From assembly GCA_028872475.1 (NCBI GenBank), contig JAQYMQ010000014.1, forward strand, positions 1 through 64,000: a stretch of 64,000 bases of DNA, given 5' to 3'. Below, piece by piece: positions 27,818 to 37,727 of the stretch; positions within the stretch are counted from its first letter, which is position 1; each line of letters opens with the position of its first letter. Both the position numbers and the translations under genes were made by a program. Below the pieces are notes generated by a model, which was not told the origin of the DNA, did not search any database, and saw nothing but the letters and a program-made list of their open reading frames with translations. This DNA is from Eubacteriales bacterium. GTDB lineage: Bacteria; Bacillota; Clostridia; Peptostreptococcales; Anaerovoracaceae.

Positions 27818-28756
27818 TTATAAAATTCTGCCCTCTTCTTCATGCTTTTTCTTTGCCTCATTGCAATCTCTTCTAATAGCTTCACTTAACCTCTCTATAG
27901 AGTCAAACTTAACTTCATCTCTCATTTTTTCTATAAATTCAACCCTTATATTTTTCCCATATAACTCTTTATCAAAATTAAATATATGAGTCTCAATATT
28001 TTTACAATACTCACCTATTGTAGGTTTCCTACCCACATTAGTAATACTTGGATACACAACATTATTATATATACACAGTGTTCTGTATACTCCGTTTGGC
28101 GGACTTGCCATACCGTCATCAATATTTAAGTTTGATGTTGGGAATCCAATCGTTTTTCCTAATCTATTCCCTACTACAACTTCGCCACCAATAGAATAAT
28201 ATCTACCTAATAATGCTCTGCATTTTTTCATGTTCCCAATTGTAATATTTTCTCTAATTAATGATGAGCTTACAACCTCTCCATCTACTGTAAATGGCTT
28301 TGCAACATGCACACTAAAATCTTTCTCACTTCCTTGTTTAATCAAAAGTTCTACATTGCCCTTGCCTTTATAACCAAAGTTGTAGTTAAAGCCACACATT
28401 ATCCCTTTTGCATTAAGGATATCAATCAAAATTTTATCTATAAAATCTTCTGGTGACATCTTCATCATAATACTATCAAAAGGTAGATTAAAGTAATAGT
28501 CCACACCAAGACTCTCAACAATTCTCTGTTTATCTTCCTGATAAAGAATATTTTTTATCCCTTTCTCACCTTCAACAAGATTTCTCGGATGGTTGGAAAA
28601 TGTAAATATCGCACTCTTCACTCCATCTTCTCTTGCATCTGCAACAGCTTTTTTTATAATTCCTTGATGCCCCAAATGGATACCGTCAAAGTTTCCAAGC
28701 GCAACAATACATGGTTGAATATTTTTTATTTCATCTAAAGAATTAAAAATTATCAT
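27818..28756 (-). CDS. ribF: Bifunctional riboflavin kinase/FAD synthetase
   Basis: Makes FMN and FAD from riboflavin. At 312 residues it has an N-terminal nucleotidyltransferase domain (VALGNFDGIHLGHQGII; SSLIRENI at about residue 165) and a C-terminal kinase domain (GNRLGKTIGFPTSNL, PPNGVYRT, NVGRKPTI, ETHIFNFDKELYG). It completes the classical infB-rbfA-nrnA-ribF order (truB is absent) and supports the FMN-rich surface proteins of this genome. No FMN riboswitch is seen. Confidence 0.95.
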   Translation of the reverse strand: MIIFNSLDEIKNIQPCIVALGNFDGIHLGHQGIIKKAVADAREDGVKSAIFTFSNHPRNLVEGEKGIKNILYQEDKQRIVESLGVDYYFNLPFDSIMMKMSPEDFIDKILIDILNAKGIMCGFNYNFGYKGKGNVELLIKQGSEKDFSVHVAKPFTVDGEVVSSSLIRENITIGNMKKCRALLGRYYSIGGEVVVGNRLGKTIGFPTSNLNIDDGMASPPNGVYRTLCIYNNVVYPSITNVGRKPTIGEYCKNIETHIFNFDKELYGKNIRVEFIEKMRDEVKFDSIERLSEAIRRDCNEAKKKHEEEGRIL

Positions 28757-28774
28757 CTTCTATTTTCTTTCTAT

Positions 28775-29752
28775 CTAAAATTGTTTTTTTATGTCTTCTA
28801 CAAGCATCTTCACTATATCGTGTCTCGGTAGCTCTGATGAAAATCCAGCAGCCCTTGTATGACCACCTCCACCAAATTTCTGAGCTATTCTAGCTACATC
28901 TACAAAGTTCTTAGATCTCATAGAAACTTTTATTTTTTTGTCTTCTTCCTCTTTTAACAATATAGCTACTTCTACAGTATATATTTTCCTTAATTTCTCA
29001 ACGATTCCTTCACTATCTTGCATCTCACAGCCACATTCAATTAATTGCTCCTGTGAAATACTCGCTACAGCTACTCTATTTCTCAAAAACATATTTGTCC
29101 TTGATAACACTTCACTATGCAGCTTAATTTTCTGCACAGTATCAGTAGAATAAATATGATTATTTATATCATCAAATGTATCTCTAATCTCATATAATTC
29201 TGAAGCTATTTGATGCGTCTTTGTCGTTACATTTGAATATGTGAAGTTTCCTGTATCTGTAGCTAATGCCGTATAAATCGCTATAGCTATCAGCTCATCA
29301 ATTTTTACTTCAAACTCCTTAATTAAATCAAAAATTATTTCTGCAGTTGCTGCCGCCTTTGGCTCAACGACATAATAATCCGCATCCGGCATTGCTGTCT
29401 TATGATGATCTATAGCAAGTCGTAATATGGCTTCATTATATACTCCCTCAAAAGCAGGAAATCTCGTAATATCTGAACAGTCTACAGCAATAGCTACATA
29501 TGATTCTGTTAACCATTGACTCTCAATATCCAAACTTTCAACAACAATGCAAGAATTATCTAAATGAGTTAAATTATTTGGAACTTTATCATTTAAGAGA
29601 ATTTTTACATTCTTATTCATTTTTGCCAAAGAAAGAGCAAGTGCAACACTTGAACCTAATGCATCACCGTCAGGTCTTACATGTGGCAACAGAACAAAAT
29701 TGTCATTTTGTAATATTAAATTCTTTATTTCTTTTAACTGTTCTAAATACAT
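28775..29752 (-). CDS. nrnA: DHH-DHHA1 phosphoesterase, NrnA-type oligoribonuclease/pAp phosphatase
   Basis: A 325-residue DHH protein with LLPHVRPDGDALGSSVALA, AVDCSD, LAIDHHKT, TDTGNFTYSNV and the C-terminal GGGHTRAAGF of DHHA1. NrnA degrades short oligoribonucleotides, including pGpG and pApA, and pAp. It sits 56 nt downstream of rbfA, as in Bacillus and Clostridia. Confidence 0.93.
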   Translation of the reverse strand: MYLEQLKEIKNLILQNDNFVLLPHVRPDGDALGSSVALALSLAKMNKNVKILLNDKVPNNLTHLDNSCIVVESLDIESQWLTESYVAIAVDCSDITRFPAFEGVYNEAILRLAIDHHKTAMPDADYYVVEPKAAATAEIIFDLIKEFEVKIDELIAIAIYTALATDTGNFTYSNVTTKTHQIASELYEIRDTFDDINNHIYSTDTVQKIKLHSEVLSRTNMFLRNRVAVASISQEQLIECGCEMQDSEGIVEKLRKIYTVEVAILLKEEEDKKIKVSMRSKNFVDVARIAQKFGGGGHTRAAGFSSELPRHDIVKMLVEDIKKQF

Positions 29753-29808
29753 ATTTTCACTCTTTTTGTATAATAATCCAGCTACATACTCATAATTAAT
29801 TATAGCAA

Positions 29809-30177
29809 CTACAAACTATTGATTAATTCGTCAATATGTCTACCATTTTCCAGAGAAATATCTTTTTTAAATGATAATTCAGGAATATGTCTAAGCTTCA
29901 TTTCTCTTGCAATAGCTTTCTTCAAGAAACCTTTAGATCTCTGAAATGCATCAATAATCTGCGCATCAAGTTCATCTATATTCTTTTCATCCTGAACACC
30001 TAGAGGAATAGCTGTAAAATATACAGTCGCATAACTGCCATCTCTAGTTACATCAACAGCAGTTATACTAATCATATTTTCTTTTAACGTCGTATCCTTT
30101 ATTTCTCTCGCAAGACAATTACTCAATATCCTCTGTATTTCAGCACCCATTCTTCCAGTTCTAAAATTATTCGCCAT
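29809..30177 (-). CDS. rbfA: Ribosome-binding factor A
   Basis: A 122-residue KH-like protein ([50 protein letters not shown]) that matures the 5' end of 16S rRNA. The ATG at 30177 shares one base with the infB stop (TAATG), giving tight coupling; a longer open frame upstream lies inside infB and is rejected. Confidence 0.96.
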   Translation of the reverse strand: MANNFRTGRMGAEIQRILSNCLAREIKDTTLKENMISITAVDVTRDGSYATVYFTAIPLGVQDEKNIDELDAQIIDAFQRSKGFLKKAIAREMKLRHIPELSFKKDISLENGRHIDELINSL

Positions 30178-33014
30178 TAATCTCTTGCAACCTCCTGCAT
30201 CTTGAAGCACTCAACAATATCACCTTCTTTAATGTCGTTATAATTTTCTATACCGACACCACATTCATATCCTTGAGCAACCTCCCTAACGTCGTCCTTA
30301 AATCTCTTTAACGACGAAAGCTTACCTTCATGAACAACGATACCGTCTCTTACAATACGCACACTAGAATTTCTTTCAATCTTACCGTCGGTAACATATG
30401 CACCACCAATAGTTCCAACTGAAGGAACCTTGAATGTATCTCTAATTTCCATTTGACCTAAAACTACTTCAACAAACTCAGGATCTAGCATACCCTTCAT
30501 AGCATTTTCTACATCGTCAATAATATTGTAGATTACCCTATAAGTTCTAAGCTGTACATTTTCTCTATCTGCGATAGATTGAACGCTTGAGCTTGGTCTT
30601 ACGTTAAATCCGATAATTACTGCTCCCGACGTACTTGCAAGAGTTACGTCTGACTCAGTAATCGCACCTACGCCAGAGTGAATAATATTTACTCGAACAT
30701 TTTCGTTTGATAATTTTTCAAGAGAAGCAATAATAGCACCCACGGAACCCATTACGTCACCCTTAATTATCAAATTAAGATCCTTAACTTCGCCTTCTTT
30801 AATCTGATTAAACAGTTCTTCTAAACTTGAGCTTGCATTTCTAGCCAAAATCTCTTCTCTCTGCTTTTGCTGACGAGAAGATGCAATTTCTCTAGCTGTT
30901 TTATCATCTTGAACAATATTAAAATCATCACCAGCCGCAGGAACTTCAGTTAAACCTAAGATTTCTACCGCAGTAGCAGGCGTAGCTTTCTTAATAGTCT
31001 TACCCTTAAAGTCAGTCATCAGTCTGATTCTTCCTGATGTATTACCAGCAACAATACTCTGACCACTCTTAACAGTACCATTTGCAACAAGAAGTGTCGC
31101 TACAGGACCCTTAGATTTATCAAGTCTAGCTTCAATTACAGTACCAAGACCAAGTCTTTTAGGATTTGCCTTAAGTTCTAAAACTTCTGCCTGTAACAAT
31201 ACCATTTCAAGAAGATTTTCAATACCTTCACCAGTCTTCGCCGAAACAGGAACACTGATTACATCTCCGCCCCAATCTTCAACAAGTACATTGTTTTCAG
31301 CGAGGTCTTTCTTAACTATATCAGGATTTGCACCAGGCTTGTCCATCTTATTTATTGCTACGATAATAGGAACCCCTGCTGCCTTAGCATGACTTATAGA
31401 CTCTATAGTCTGCGGCTTAACTGAGTCATCAGCCGCAACCACTAATATAGCAATGTCTGTAATATTCGCCCCTCTAGCACGCATCGCAGTAAACGCTTCG
31501 TGACCAGGAGTATCTAAGAATACAATTCTCTTACCATTTAATCTAACTTCCGAAGCTCCTATATGCTGTGTGATACCACCAGATTCCTGTGCAGTTACAT
31601 TAGTTGTTCTAATTGCATCTAGAAGCGAAGTTTTACCGTGGTCAACGTGTCCCATTACCGTAATAATAGGCGGTCTTCCAACTAAGTCTTCTTCCTTATC
31701 TTCAAATACTTCAAGTCCCTCTTCTACAACTTCTTCTTCAACCTTGCCAATAACAATACTAATACCCATCTCTTCACTTAATATCAATGCTGTATCTTCA
31801 TCAAGTGTAGCGTTAAGGTTTGTAACTATACCTAGCTTCATAAGTGCCATAATTGCACTAGAAACTGAAATACCTACCTGCTCACAGAATCCTGCAATAG
31901 TAATAGGTATATTAATTACCTTAGTACCAGTAGGAACTTCCTGGATTTCTTCAACCTCTGGTTCTATATCTTTAGCCTTCTTATACTTCTTCTTAGCCTT
32001 CTTTTCTAGAGATTGTTCACCATAATGGAATTCATCATAATGGCTTTGCTTCTTTCTTCTCTTACCTTGATCTTCTCTATCCTTTAATTTTTCTTTATCT
32101 TTTTTCTTAGATTTTTTAGATTTTCTATCTTCTTTTTGAGGCATAGCAACATCAGCAAAGTTATTTTCCTTCACATTATCTCTATCGTTATCTCTACCCT
32201 TAAAATCTTTATTACGTTCCTTATGAGACTTATCTTTCTTTGTCTTATTCTGCTTTATTTTGCGCTCTTTTTCTTCTTGTTTTATCTGATCAGCAGTCTT
32301 AATAACCTTGATTCTAACCTTTGGTTTTTCTTCCTCAGCCTTTTCTTCTTGCTTTATCTTTTTCTCGGCATCTACAACTTTCTTTGTAGCAACTTCTTTT
32401 TCCGCTTCTTTCTTTACTTTAGAAGTATCTTTTGTTTTAGATTCTTTAATTGTTTTTATAGAATCATTTTCTATTTTTTTCTCTTTCGCTACATCCTCAG
32501 CTTTTTTTACAATCTTGACTCCATGTGCTTTTTTCTCTTCTACGGCAACCTTTTTGTCAATTTTTTCTTCCTTAACTGTAGATTTAACACCATCGGATAT
32601 AGCATCCTTCTCTGTTTTTAGCTCTACTACTGCAGACGCAACTTCTTTTTTTGTTTCTGCAACTTCTACTACTTCACTCTTATCAAGTTCAATCTTTTCT
32701 TGTTGCTTTTGCATATCTGCTTTTTTCATTGGAACAGCAGTTAACTTCATTCCTCCTGGTAATGCATTTTTCTTCATAGCCTTACCCATTGGTAACTCTT
32801 TTTCAATATTTGTATTTTTTTTCTTAGATAACTCTTCTACTTCCGTAGCAGTTCCAGCACCTAAACTTAACGATTTTTCAATCTTTATCGCTTCTTCTTC
32901 TGTAATAGAGCTATTTGCCGCCTTTGCAACAACTCCCAATTCACTCGCCTTGTCTAGAACTTCTTTACTTTTTATACCTAACTTTTTTGCTAAATCACTT
33001 ACTTTTATTTTCAT
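30177..33014 (-). CDS. infB: Translation initiation factor IF-2
   Basis: At 945 residues. N-terminal IF2_N ([19 protein letters not shown]), then a long Lys/Glu-rich low-complexity linker (about 60-365), a second IF2_N, and the GTPase G domain: [29 protein letters not shown] and AINKMDKP. Domains II, III and the initiator-tRNA binding C2 follow. It positions fMet-tRNA on the 30S subunit. Part of the rimP-nusA-rnpM-ylxQ-infB-rbfA unit. Confidence 0.97.
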   Translation of the reverse strand: MKIKVSDLAKKLGIKSKEVLDKASELGVVAKAANSSITEEEAIKIEKSLSLGAGTATEVEELSKKKNTNIEKELPMGKAMKKNALPGGMKLTAVPMKKADMQKQQEKIELDKSEVVEVAETKKEVASAVVELKTEKDAISDGVKSTVKEEKIDKKVAVEEKKAHGVKIVKKAEDVAKEKKIENDSIKTIKESKTKDTSKVKKEAEKEVATKKVVDAEKKIKQEEKAEEEKPKVRIKVIKTADQIKQEEKERKIKQNKTKKDKSHKERNKDFKGRDNDRDNVKENNFADVAMPQKEDRKSKKSKKKDKEKLKDREDQGKRRKKQSHYDEFHYGEQSLEKKAKKKYKKAKDIEPEVEEIQEVPTGTKVINIPITIAGFCEQVGISVSSAIMALMKLGIVTNLNATLDEDTALILSEEMGISIVIGKVEEEVVEEGLEVFEDKEEDLVGRPPIITVMGHVDHGKTSLLDAIRTTNVTAQESGGITQHIGASEVRLNGKRIVFLDTPGHEAFTAMRARGANITDIAILVVAADDSVKPQTIESISHAKAAGVPIIVAINKMDKPGANPDIVKKDLAENNVLVEDWGGDVISVPVSAKTGEGIENLLEMVLLQAEVLELKANPKRLGLGTVIEARLDKSKGPVATLLVANGTVKSGQSIVAGNTSGRIRLMTDFKGKTIKKATPATAVEILGLTEVPAAGDDFNIVQDDKTAREIASSRQQKQREEILARNASSSLEELFNQIKEGEVKDLNLIIKGDVMGSVGAIIASLEKLSNENVRVNIIHSGVGAITESDVTLASTSGAVIIGFNVRPSSSVQSIADRENVQLRTYRVIYNIIDDVENAMKGMLDPEFVEVVLGQMEIRDTFKVPSVGTIGGAYVTDGKIERNSSVRIVRDGIVVHEGKLSSLKRFKDDVREVAQGYECGVGIENYNDIKEGDIVECFKMQEVARD

Positions 33015-33027
33015 CTAGACACCTCCT

Positions 33028-33345
33028 TTATTTCATATTACAAACTTCATTATAGATAGCCTCTGACAGATTATCATCCATCACTCCATATGCTACAGAC
33101 CCCTGATTTCCAGCTATTTTCCCAGTTTCTATACTATCACCATAAAACACAATTTTAGTTTTCGTAGTTTTCGCAACACTCTCTAATTTATTTTTAGTAT
33201 CTGCCGAAACATCTTCTGAAACAACTAGAATTCGAATTTTTCCAGCTTTCATCTTGCTTATACAAGCCTCTGTACCTAGAGCCAACTTATTAGATTTTCG
33301 TGCAAATCCAATATAGCTATCTATTTTATTGTTCTTTCTGAACAT
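33028..33345 (-). CDS. L7Ae/L30e-family RNA-binding protein (YlxQ-like)
   Basis: A 105-residue protein with FARKSNKLALGTEACISKM, ILVVSEDVSADTKNKL and a C-terminal GVMDDNLSEAI. L7Ae folds bind kink-turn RNA. The ATG at 33345 has AGAGGTGG 6 nt upstream and overlaps the rnpM end by 20 nt. Position between rnpM and infB is the conserved one. Confidence 0.88.
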   Translation of the reverse strand: MFRKNNKIDSYIGFARKSNKLALGTEACISKMKAGKIRILVVSEDVSADTKNKLESVAKTTKTKIVFYGDSIETGKIAGNQGSVAYGVMDDNLSEAIYNEVCNMK

Positions 33346-33610
33346 ATTGTTCCACCACCTCTTTAATGGCATTTATCTCTTCTTTAGCAACAAGTCTCTT
33401 GCAAACTCTATTAAAAGCTTTTTTCTTAACAGCTTTATCAAAGCAATCTCTACATTTACATAAATAAAAGCCCCTGCCTACCGTTTTTTTAGATTCAAGA
33501 GATAATTTATTGTCGCTATTGACGCTAATTCTCAAAAGTTCACTTTGAAGTTTTGATTCACCGCATCCAATACATTTTCTTAAAGGGTAACTATCTCTTC
33601 TTCTTGACAT
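33326..33610 (-). CDS. rnpM: RNase P modulator RnpM (YlxR family)
   Basis: A 94-residue protein with the DUF448 signature PLRKCIGCGESKLQSELLR, GRGFYLCKCRDCFDKA and KKAFNRVCKR. RnpM/YlxR binds RNase P RNA and modulates its activity. It overlaps the nusA end by 31 nt and the ylxQ start by 20 nt. Confidence 0.93.
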   Translation of the reverse strand: MSRRRDSYPLRKCIGCGESKLQSELLRISVNSDNKLSLESKKTVGRGFYLCKCRDCFDKAVKKKAFNRVCKRLVAKEEINAIKEVVEQYVQKEQ

Positions 33611-34665
33611 TGCCCGTTTCTTTCCTCTTCATCTTGAGTATGACTCTTAATATCAATCTTCCATCCACATAGTCTAGCCGCCAATCTTACATTTTGTCCT
33701 GATTTTCCGATAGCTAACGATAACTGATAATCTGGAACTACTACTCTAGCACTTCTTTCTTCTTCATCAATCTCAACAGTTTCTACCTTTGCCGGACTTA
33801 GAACATTACTTATCAGCATAAATGGATCATCGTCCCAAATGATTATGTCAATCTTTTCGTTATAAAGCTCATCAACAATGTTTTGTACTCTATTTCCTCT
33901 AGGTCCTACACAAGCTCCTAATGGATCAATATCTTCACTTTCTGTGTAAACAGCAATCTTAGTTCTAGATCCCGCTTCTCTTGCAATGCTCTTTATCTCA
34001 ATTATTCCTTCTTCTATTTCCGGAACTTCCATCTCAAATAGCTTTCTAACTAAATCAGGATGAGATCTTGAAAGTCTAATATGTGCACCCTTGTCATCAC
34101 TCTTTACATCTGATAAATAAACTTTAATTTTATCCCCTACAGCAAATCTCTCGCCTTGCACCTGTTCTCTTGCCGGAATTACTCCCTCTGCTCCGCCGAT
34201 ATCAACAACAATATTGCCTCTGCTAATTCTTACAACTTTACCAAGAAGCACTGTTCCTTTTTTATCTTCAAATCTGTCCACAATAAGCTTTTTTTCTGCT
34301 TCTCTTATCTTTTGAACTACAGTCTGTTTCACTGATTGTGCTGCAATTCTACCAAATTCATTTGGTGTTACTACAAAGCTAACTAAATCACCAACTTCAT
34401 AATCCGGATCAATTTCTTTTGCATCCTCTAACGCAATTTGTAATGTATCATCTAAAACTTCGTCTACAACTTCTAGTGACACATACACACTGATTTCCCC
34501 AGTTTCTTTATCAATATATGCATTTACATCAACATTTGGATTGTCTGCATAATTTTTTCTGTAAGCCGTAACTAGAGCACTTTCTACAGCTTCAAAAATT
34601 ACTTCCTTATCAATCCCTTTTTCTTGTTCTAGCATTTCAATTGCCGAAATAAATTCCTTATTCAT
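33580..34665 (-). CDS. nusA: Transcription termination/antitermination factor NusA
   Basis: At 361 residues: an N-terminal RNAP-binding domain (MLEQEKGIDKEVIFEAVE), an S1 domain (GTVLLGKVVRISRGNIVVDI), KH1 (SRTKIAVYTESEDIDPLGA, CVGPRGNRVQNIV) and KH2 (YQLSLAIGKSGQNVRLAARL). There is no C-terminal acidic repeat, the normal Firmicute form. GGAGG is 12 nt before the ATG, a slightly long spacing, with a five-codon out-of-frame ORF (MKIHE) in between. Relevant beside the unusual Rho at 59946. Confidence 0.96.
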   Translation of the reverse strand: MNKEFISAIEMLEQEKGIDKEVIFEAVESALVTAYRKNYADNPNVDVNAYIDKETGEISVYVSLEVVDEVLDDTLQIALEDAKEIDPDYEVGDLVSFVVTPNEFGRIAAQSVKQTVVQKIREAEKKLIVDRFEDKKGTVLLGKVVRISRGNIVVDIGGAEGVIPAREQVQGERFAVGDKIKVYLSDVKSDDKGAHIRLSRSHPDLVRKLFEMEVPEIEEGIIEIKSIAREAGSRTKIAVYTESEDIDPLGACVGPRGNRVQNIVDELYNEKIDIIIWDDDPFMLISNVLSPAKVETVEIDEEERSARVVVPDYQLSLAIGKSGQNVRLAARLCGWKIDIKSHTQDEEERNGQCQEEEIVTL

Positions 34666-34685
34666 GAATTTTCATATCCTCCATT

Positions 34686-35162
34686 CTATATTTCAACTAC
34701 AAGCCTAGCTTTAGCAATTTTATCTCTTTCCAGTAATAATTCTGCGCCATCTTCCTTCTTTACTAAGTAACCTTTATCAGATACTTCCACAAGGTTCGCT
34801 TTGAATTTTTTACTTCCTTCAACCTGTTCATAAAGCTTAAAATCTATCTTTGAACCTACATATTTACTATAATGCCAATCTTCTATCAGTTGTCTATCAA
34901 GCCCCGGTGACGAAACCTCTAAGTAGTAATTTTGCTCTATAAAGTCTTTTTCATCCATAATGTCGCTTAAGTATCTACTTACTGACTCACAATCGTCTAG
35001 AGATATCCCCCCTTGATTCGTGTTCGGTTTATCAATATATATCCTTAAAAACCAATCTTTTCCCTCTTTCACATATTCCAAATTCCATAGGACTAACTCT
35101 CTTTCCTCAATAAAATTTTGTAATATGTCTCTCACTTCATCTGTAATTTTCTTTTTTGCCAC
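34686..35162 (-). CDS. rimP: Ribosome maturation factor RimP
   Basis: A 158-residue 30S assembly factor with RIYIDKPNTNQGGISLDDCE and YYLEVSSPGLDR. The GTG at 35162 is preferred over an upstream TTG because TGGAGAAAG lies 7 nt before it. First gene of the rimP-nusA-infB operon. Confidence 0.93.
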   Translation of the reverse strand: MAKKKITDEVRDILQNFIEERELVLWNLEYVKEGKDWFLRIYIDKPNTNQGGISLDDCESVSRYLSDIMDEKDFIEQNYYLEVSSPGLDRQLIEDWHYSKYVGSKIDFKLYEQVEGSKKFKANLVEVSDKGYLVKKEDGAELLLERDKIAKARLVVEI

Positions 35163-35245
35163 TAACTTTCTCCATTTCAATACATAATCAATTATTCATG
35201 CATTAACTTTTTTAAATAAATTTTATTTTTACTCATATAACACGA

Positions 35246-35270
35246 AAGAGTGGACTTACGCCCACTCTCC
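35246..35270 (-). ncRNA. rimP leader hairpin
   Basis: On the minus strand GAGTGG/CCACTC-type arms (AGAGTGG 35247-35253 with CCACTCT 35262-35268) enclose an 8-nt loop, about 85 nt upstream of rimP, followed by a short U-run. A GC-rich hairpin at this place resembles the rimP leader described in Firmicutes, which may act as an attenuator of the operon; recognised by position and shape only. Confidence 0.45.
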
Positions 35271-35443
35271 CTGTAAAAGTTCTAGTTCCTCGAATAGCAT
35301 ATCAAATTTTCTTTATGATTACAAGTTTTTATTGTTTTTTCTTTTAGCGAGTTAAGTGTCAGCAGTCAGTTGGAAACTTTTAGCAAAACAAATAGAGCTA
35401 TCTAAGCAAAATCTATGTTTTCAAAGTTTGATAAAAATTCTTG

Positions 35444-35665
35444 TCATTTGATAAATATTAAGTAAATTCCAATAATAATTAAACTAATACCTAACACTAA
35501 ATCAAATATACCGACTTTTTTAGCGTATGCTTCTTTTTTTCTTCCTGCTTTAAAATCCGTTTCAAATCCGTTAATTAAATTATAGCGCTTTTTAAAATAA
35601 ATTAAATATCCATAGATTGTGCCAGCAATTCCGATAACTATTAATAAAACTTTCGCAATTATCAT
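35444..35665 (-). CDS. Small membrane protein, DUF3784-like
   Basis: A 73-residue protein with two transmembrane segments (residues 4-25 and 53-72) separated by a basic cytoplasmic-type loop, KRYNLINGFETDFKAGRKKE, which is the DUF3784-type motif. GGAGA lies 5 nt before the ATG. Function is unknown; it stands between the phosphomutase gene and the rimP leader. Confidence 0.65.
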   Translation of the reverse strand: MIIAKVLLIVIGIAGTIYGYLIYFKKRYNLINGFETDFKAGRKKEAYAKKVGIFDLVLGISLIIIGIYLIFIK

Positions 35666-35759
35666 AAATCGTCTCCATTAATTAAACATTTCTACCATAG
35701 GTTTTATTTCTTAAAATCACATATGTTGAAATAATTTTCTAAAAATGACTTGAATATAA

Positions 35760-37409
35760 TTAGATAATTAAGTCCAAATTTTTAAACTTATCTAAAACTT
35801 CTTCTAATTGATTCCATATTATATCCGTTCCGCCAATATCTGTAGACTCGATATTAACCGGCATAATAGGGTCGTGAAGAGATTTTCTTAATAATGCCCA
35901 CCCGTTACCGTTTTCTTTGTTAAAGTTTATTCTTATGCCTTCGTAATTTGGCAACTCTAGCGAGACTTTGTCAGGATTATCCTTTACCCAAACACCTACC
36001 GCTTTAAGTATTTCATCTGCATAAGCAGAAAAATTATTATCGTTAATAGGCAATCTTTTCTCAATGCTTTCTGCCGGATGTTGTAATTTGCTCAAAACAC
36101 CGGATAAAGTACGCCCTTGTTTTTTTAACAAGGCTGTCTTGATTACTATTTTGGTAGCCAAATATGCACCGTCATCAAGAAAATAATTTTCTAAAAAGGC
36201 TGCGTGTCCCGAAGTTTCTATTGCCAATGGTGAAAATTGCCCGCTTTCATTTAATTCAATAGATTTATTAATAACATTTTTATAGCCTCTTTTAAACCTA
36301 AGATGTTCAAATCCCATCTCTTTGGTTATAAAATCTGTAAGTTCATTAGATGTTATTGAATCGGTCACAATTATAGGTTTATCATCGCAATTTAACGAAC
36401 TATCAGTCACAAGAAGTGCTGCCATCGCTACAATACTGTTTTTATTTATTGCATTGCCAAGTTCATCTACAGCACTCGCTCTATCGACATCTGTATCAAA
36501 TATCAGTCCCAAATCCGGCTTGTATTCTTTAACAGCATTACAGATTGAATCCATAGCCTCCTTATTTTCCGGGTTTGGTATATGGTTCGGAAAATTGCCG
36601 TCCGGCTCAAGAAATTGACTACCATCTATTTTTGCACCTAACGGTTTTAAAACTTTTTCAGCATAAAAGCCCCCTGCACCATTTCCGGCATCAACAAGAA
36701 TATGCAAATTATTTAATACTAATCTGTCATTAATTGTGTTTACAATTTTATCTATTCCCTTATTTACTAAACCGGCAGTGAGAGACGGCGTTTTGCCGGA
36801 TTCTCTTCCTGTTTCTTTCGCTATGCCTTCGATTATCTTATTTTGCAAATGCAATGCATATAAATTCATAAGATTAACTCTTTTGTAAGGCTCAATGGAA
36901 GATGCCGAAATATCATCAATAGCGATAGAATTATCTTCAGCGATAGAGTTGTCTTCTTTATCTGTTAAAGTTTCGGCATAACTAATAATATCTTTTATGT
37001 CGCTCTTATCAAGCCCGCCATTTTTATCAAAATATTTAAAACCGTTTCGATTTGACGGAAGGTGTGATGCCGTAATCATAATAGCTCCATCAGCTTCTAT
37101 TTCCGGAAATATCGTAGACATAAACATTGCCGGAGTAGAGGACAATCCGGAGCTGAAAGATATAGAACCTGTTGTATTTAATAGCTGAAATATATAACCT
37201 TCGAGCTTTTCACCGGAAAGTCGGGAATCTCTGCCGACACATATAGATAAATCTTTAATTTCTTTGCCTGTCTTGTCGGAAAGCCATTTAACAAATCCGT
37301 ATGTCAATGAGTATGTTTCTAATTTCCCAAGCGTAACAGGTTGATCTTCAATCAATGGCAACGCAACACCTCTGATGTCACTCCCGTTTTGTAGTTTATG
37401 TAAATTCAT
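35760..37409 (-). CDS. Phosphomannomutase/phosphoglucomutase family protein
   Basis: A 549-residue alpha-D-phosphohexomutase. The active-site loop reads TASHLPSNRNGFKYF (serine phosphate; the usual Asn-Pro is Leu-Pro here), the metal loop is DTDVDRASAV, and the sugar loop lies near AIETSGHAAF. An insert and extended C-terminus make it longer than the typical 450 residues, similar to a eukaryote/plant-like group also seen in some Clostridia. It interconverts hexose 1- and 6-phosphates for envelope polymers; sugar specificity is not predictable. AGAGGT precedes the ATG. Confidence 0.85.
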   Translation of the reverse strand: MNLHKLQNGSDIRGVALPLIEDQPVTLGKLETYSLTYGFVKWLSDKTGKEIKDLSICVGRDSRLSGEKLEGYIFQLLNTTGSISFSSGLSSTPAMFMSTIFPEIEADGAIMITASHLPSNRNGFKYFDKNGGLDKSDIKDIISYAETLTDKEDNSIAEDNSIAIDDISASSIEPYKRVNLMNLYALHLQNKIIEGIAKETGRESGKTPSLTAGLVNKGIDKIVNTINDRLVLNNLHILVDAGNGAGGFYAEKVLKPLGAKIDGSQFLEPDGNFPNHIPNPENKEAMDSICNAVKEYKPDLGLIFDTDVDRASAVDELGNAINKNSIVAMAALLVTDSSLNCDDKPIIVTDSITSNELTDFITKEMGFEHLRFKRGYKNVINKSIELNESGQFSPLAIETSGHAAFLENYFLDDGAYLATKIVIKTALLKKQGRTLSGVLSKLQHPAESIEKRLPINDNNFSAYADEILKAVGVWVKDNPDKVSLELPNYEGIRINFNKENGNGWALLRKSLHDPIMPVNIESTDIGGTDIIWNQLEEVLDKFKNLDLII

Positions 37410-37502
37410 ATAATACCTCTTTATCTATAATATCTTCATTAAAAATATTTTGTATATTTATATTATTATACATTTTAATGCCGATTAAGACAAAGATACT
37501 CT

Positions 37503-37610
37503 TTAGATTTTGCTCATTGCACCATAATTGACAACTACAATATAATTGCCGTTATCACTGTCTTGGACAACAAGAAGGACATCGGCTGAGATTACTTGAA
37601 GTAAAGATTG
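37503..37610 (-). pseudogene. Possible gene remnant (35 codons, stop-bounded)
   Basis: A minus-strand frame without a start codon reads ISADVLLVVQDSDNGNYIVV then VNYGAMSKI and a stop at 37503-37505; a TAG precedes it. The hydrophobic/acidic beta-strand pattern looks protein-like, but the family is not recognised. It could be the C-terminal end of a decayed gene, or chance. Confidence 0.25.
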
Positions 37611-37685
37611 CTAATACTGTACTGATACTGCTATAATAATTTAGTTTTTAAACCTCTGAATAAAAAATTTAAAAATATTATGAAA

Positions 37686-37722
37686 ATAAAAACCGGTTAA
37701 CTTTTTAAAATTAACCGGCTTT
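37686..37722 (-). terminator. Terminator of the exported protein/lipoprotein pair
   Basis: On the minus strand GCCGGTTAA pairs with TTAACCGGT, followed by TTTTTA. Confidence 0.75.
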
Positions 37723-37727
37723 GTAAT

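Noticed and set aside
32308..33018. Long open plus-strand frame opposite infB
   Set aside because: It is a shadow of the Lys/Glu-rich IF-2 linker (repeated Ser/Phe codons in antisense), with no ribosome binding site.
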